DNA of 20,508 bases from JADMII01 sp036278595 (GTDB taxonomy: Bacteria; Chloroflexota; Dehalococcoidia; DSTF01; JACRBR01): NCBI GenBank assembly GCA_036278595.1, contig DASUKS010000132.1, forward strand, positions 1-20,508, given 5' to 3'. The position numbers and the translations under genes were made by a program. Under the pieces are notes generated by a model. That model saw nothing but the letters and a program-made list of their open reading frames with translations, was not told the origin of the DNA and searched no databases. Positions 19,776-20,508 of the stretch are shown piece after piece; positions within the stretch are counted from its first letter, which is position 1, and each line of letters starts with the position of its first letter.

Positions 19776-20447
19776 TTACGCCCGCATCGCCTCGGTCCAT
19801 GCGAGCGCATCGAGCCATGGGTGCTCCGGGTACGCCCGCGAGATCCCGTCACGGAGCCAGGTGATCTGCGCCGCGTCGAGATGCGGCAGGCAGGCGACGA
19901 AGTCGCGCCAATCGCGACGCCGCGGCTGCGCGGCTTTAAAGAACAGCAGCACTTCGAGCGTCGCCGCCGGTACACCCCACGGCGACACTCGGATCGCATC
20001 GCGCAGTTCCACGGCGACGAGCGGCTCTCGCCTGACGATCCAGCGAGCGTCCTCGCCCGCATCGATCTGAATGTCGAGCCACCAGCCCTTCGCCGGTTCG
20101 CAGATGCCGTCCTCGGGCAGGGGGCCGGAATCGAGTGGCGATCGGGCGTGGATGTGCGACGGCACGGGCAACTGGCGCCCGTCCCAGAGCGCGACGGACG
20201 CGTCATCGACGACGGATGTGTGTGCGATCAACTGCCAGCCGGCGAGATGATCGCAGAGCTGCCGGCAGTCGTCCGAGAACACCGACAGATCGACATCCCC
20301 GTGGTCGCGTGAGACCCGGCCGAGCCAGGCATCGATGGCCCAGCCTCCACACAGCGCCCACGGGCGCGGGTACGTGGCCATCACGCGCGCGAGGCGCGCG
20401 ACGGGTTCCGGGGCGGTCGTGGCCCCCGTTGTGATAGACGTAGACAA
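19776..20447 (-). CDS. Nucleotidyltransferase, aminoglycoside-adenylyltransferase-like
   Basis: The 223 residues carry the nucleotidyltransferase core ALCGGWAIDAWLGRVSRDHGDVDLSV (31-56): the GGW loop, then D-x-D (Asp51, Asp53) for metal and nucleotide. This G-G-W-A-x-D-x(n)-R-x-H-x-D-x-D form matches the ANT(2'')/lincosamide nucleotidyltransferase-like group. The second half (WWLDIQIDAG; EVLLFFKAAQPRRRDWRDF; DAAQITWL) also follows that family, with the FFKA lysine typical of it. Such homologues are common in environmental genomes, and most are not proven resistance enzymes. The start is TTG at 20447, supported by AAGGAG (20456-20461) eight bases upstream. The upstream region is cut by the window edge. 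Confidence 0.85.
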   Translation of the reverse strand: MSTSITTGATTAPEPVARLARVMATYPRPWALCGGWAIDAWLGRVSRDHGDVDLSVFSDDCRQLCDHLAGWQLIAHTSVVDDASVALWDGRQLPVPSHIHARSPLDSGPLPEDGICEPAKGWWLDIQIDAGEDARWIVRREPLVAVELRDAIRVSPWGVPAATLEVLLFFKAAQPRRRDWRDFVACLPHLDAAQITWLRDGISRAYPEHPWLDALAWTEAMRA

Positions 20448-20455
20448 GCTGAACG

Positions 20456-20461
20456 CTCCTT
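20456..20461 (-). promoter_or_regulatory. Ribosome-binding site that fixes a TTG start
   Basis: AAGGAG on the minus strand lies 8 bases before TTG 20447. It is one of the strongest ribosome-binding sites in the window and is the main reason for accepting a TTG start for the nucleotidyltransferase gene. Confidence 0.7.
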
Positions 20462-20508
20462 GAAGGCAGCGCTACACGCCGGACGCCGGCGCGTCGCGCG
20501 ATATCAAA

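Overview
The window looks like ordinary chromosomal DNA from a very GC-rich bacterium (roughly two thirds G+C by eye). I see no phage, transposase, plasmid, rRNA or tRNA gene. The gene mix suggests Chloroflexota, perhaps Dehalococcoidia or a relative. It includes a COG4280 membrane protein with a small 'WYDFIVGD' partner, leaderless starts behind TAGaaT-like -10 boxes, many GTG/TTG starts, and a LepB with a long acidic N-terminus. This placement is inference; no marker gene in the window settles it.

Layout. 1-2288 (+): a cut-off hypothetical protein, an alpha/beta hydrolase, and the COG4280-type membrane protein overlapping its 64-residue partner. 2289-2419: a heptamer repeat and a weak hairpin between convergent genes. 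2420-6292 (-): dnaJ, a SIMPL-domain envelope protein, a zinc-binding anti-sigma factor and its ECF sigma factor. 6361-7332 (+): signal peptidase I, divergent from the sigma gene. 7346-9153 (-): two unrelated SAM methyltransferases. 9312-14212 (+): a compact run holding pterin carbinolamine dehydratase, a DedA protein, a TDG/MUG-type DNA glycosylase, a zinc-ribbon membrane protein, prmA, rsmE and a PfkB kinase. 14198-14635: a tandem array of ~100-bp repeats filling the gap between two convergent stop codons. 14640-16220 (-): an ABC-F ATPase. 16346-17738 (+): a PHP metallophosphoesterase and an MBL-fold hydrolase. 17750-18850 (-): a D-threonine aldolase/DSD1-type PLP enzyme. 19046-19672 (+): a disordered Arg/Pro/Gly-rich protein with a strong terminator. 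19776-20447 (-): an aminoglycoside-type nucleotidyltransferase homologue.

Working together. The best-supported circuit is the ECF sigma/anti-sigma pair with the SIMPL protein and possibly LepB, an envelope-stress module. The same bipartite motif, GGGAACATT-N11-CGTCGTC, lies upstream of the SIMPL gene and at the 3' end of the sigma gene just ahead of the anti-sigma gene. A looser GGAAC-N18-CGTC lies before lepB. prmA and rsmE are a ribosome-modification pair in a housekeeping operon.

The most unusual features are regulatory or structural. Several genes start at, or a few bases after, the predicted transcription start. Two genes are preceded by tiny leaderless ORFs (13 and 7 codons) whose stops overlap or abut the next start. 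Three intergenic regions carry short tandem repeats built on a 7-bp unit. I found no clear undescribed defence or mobile system.
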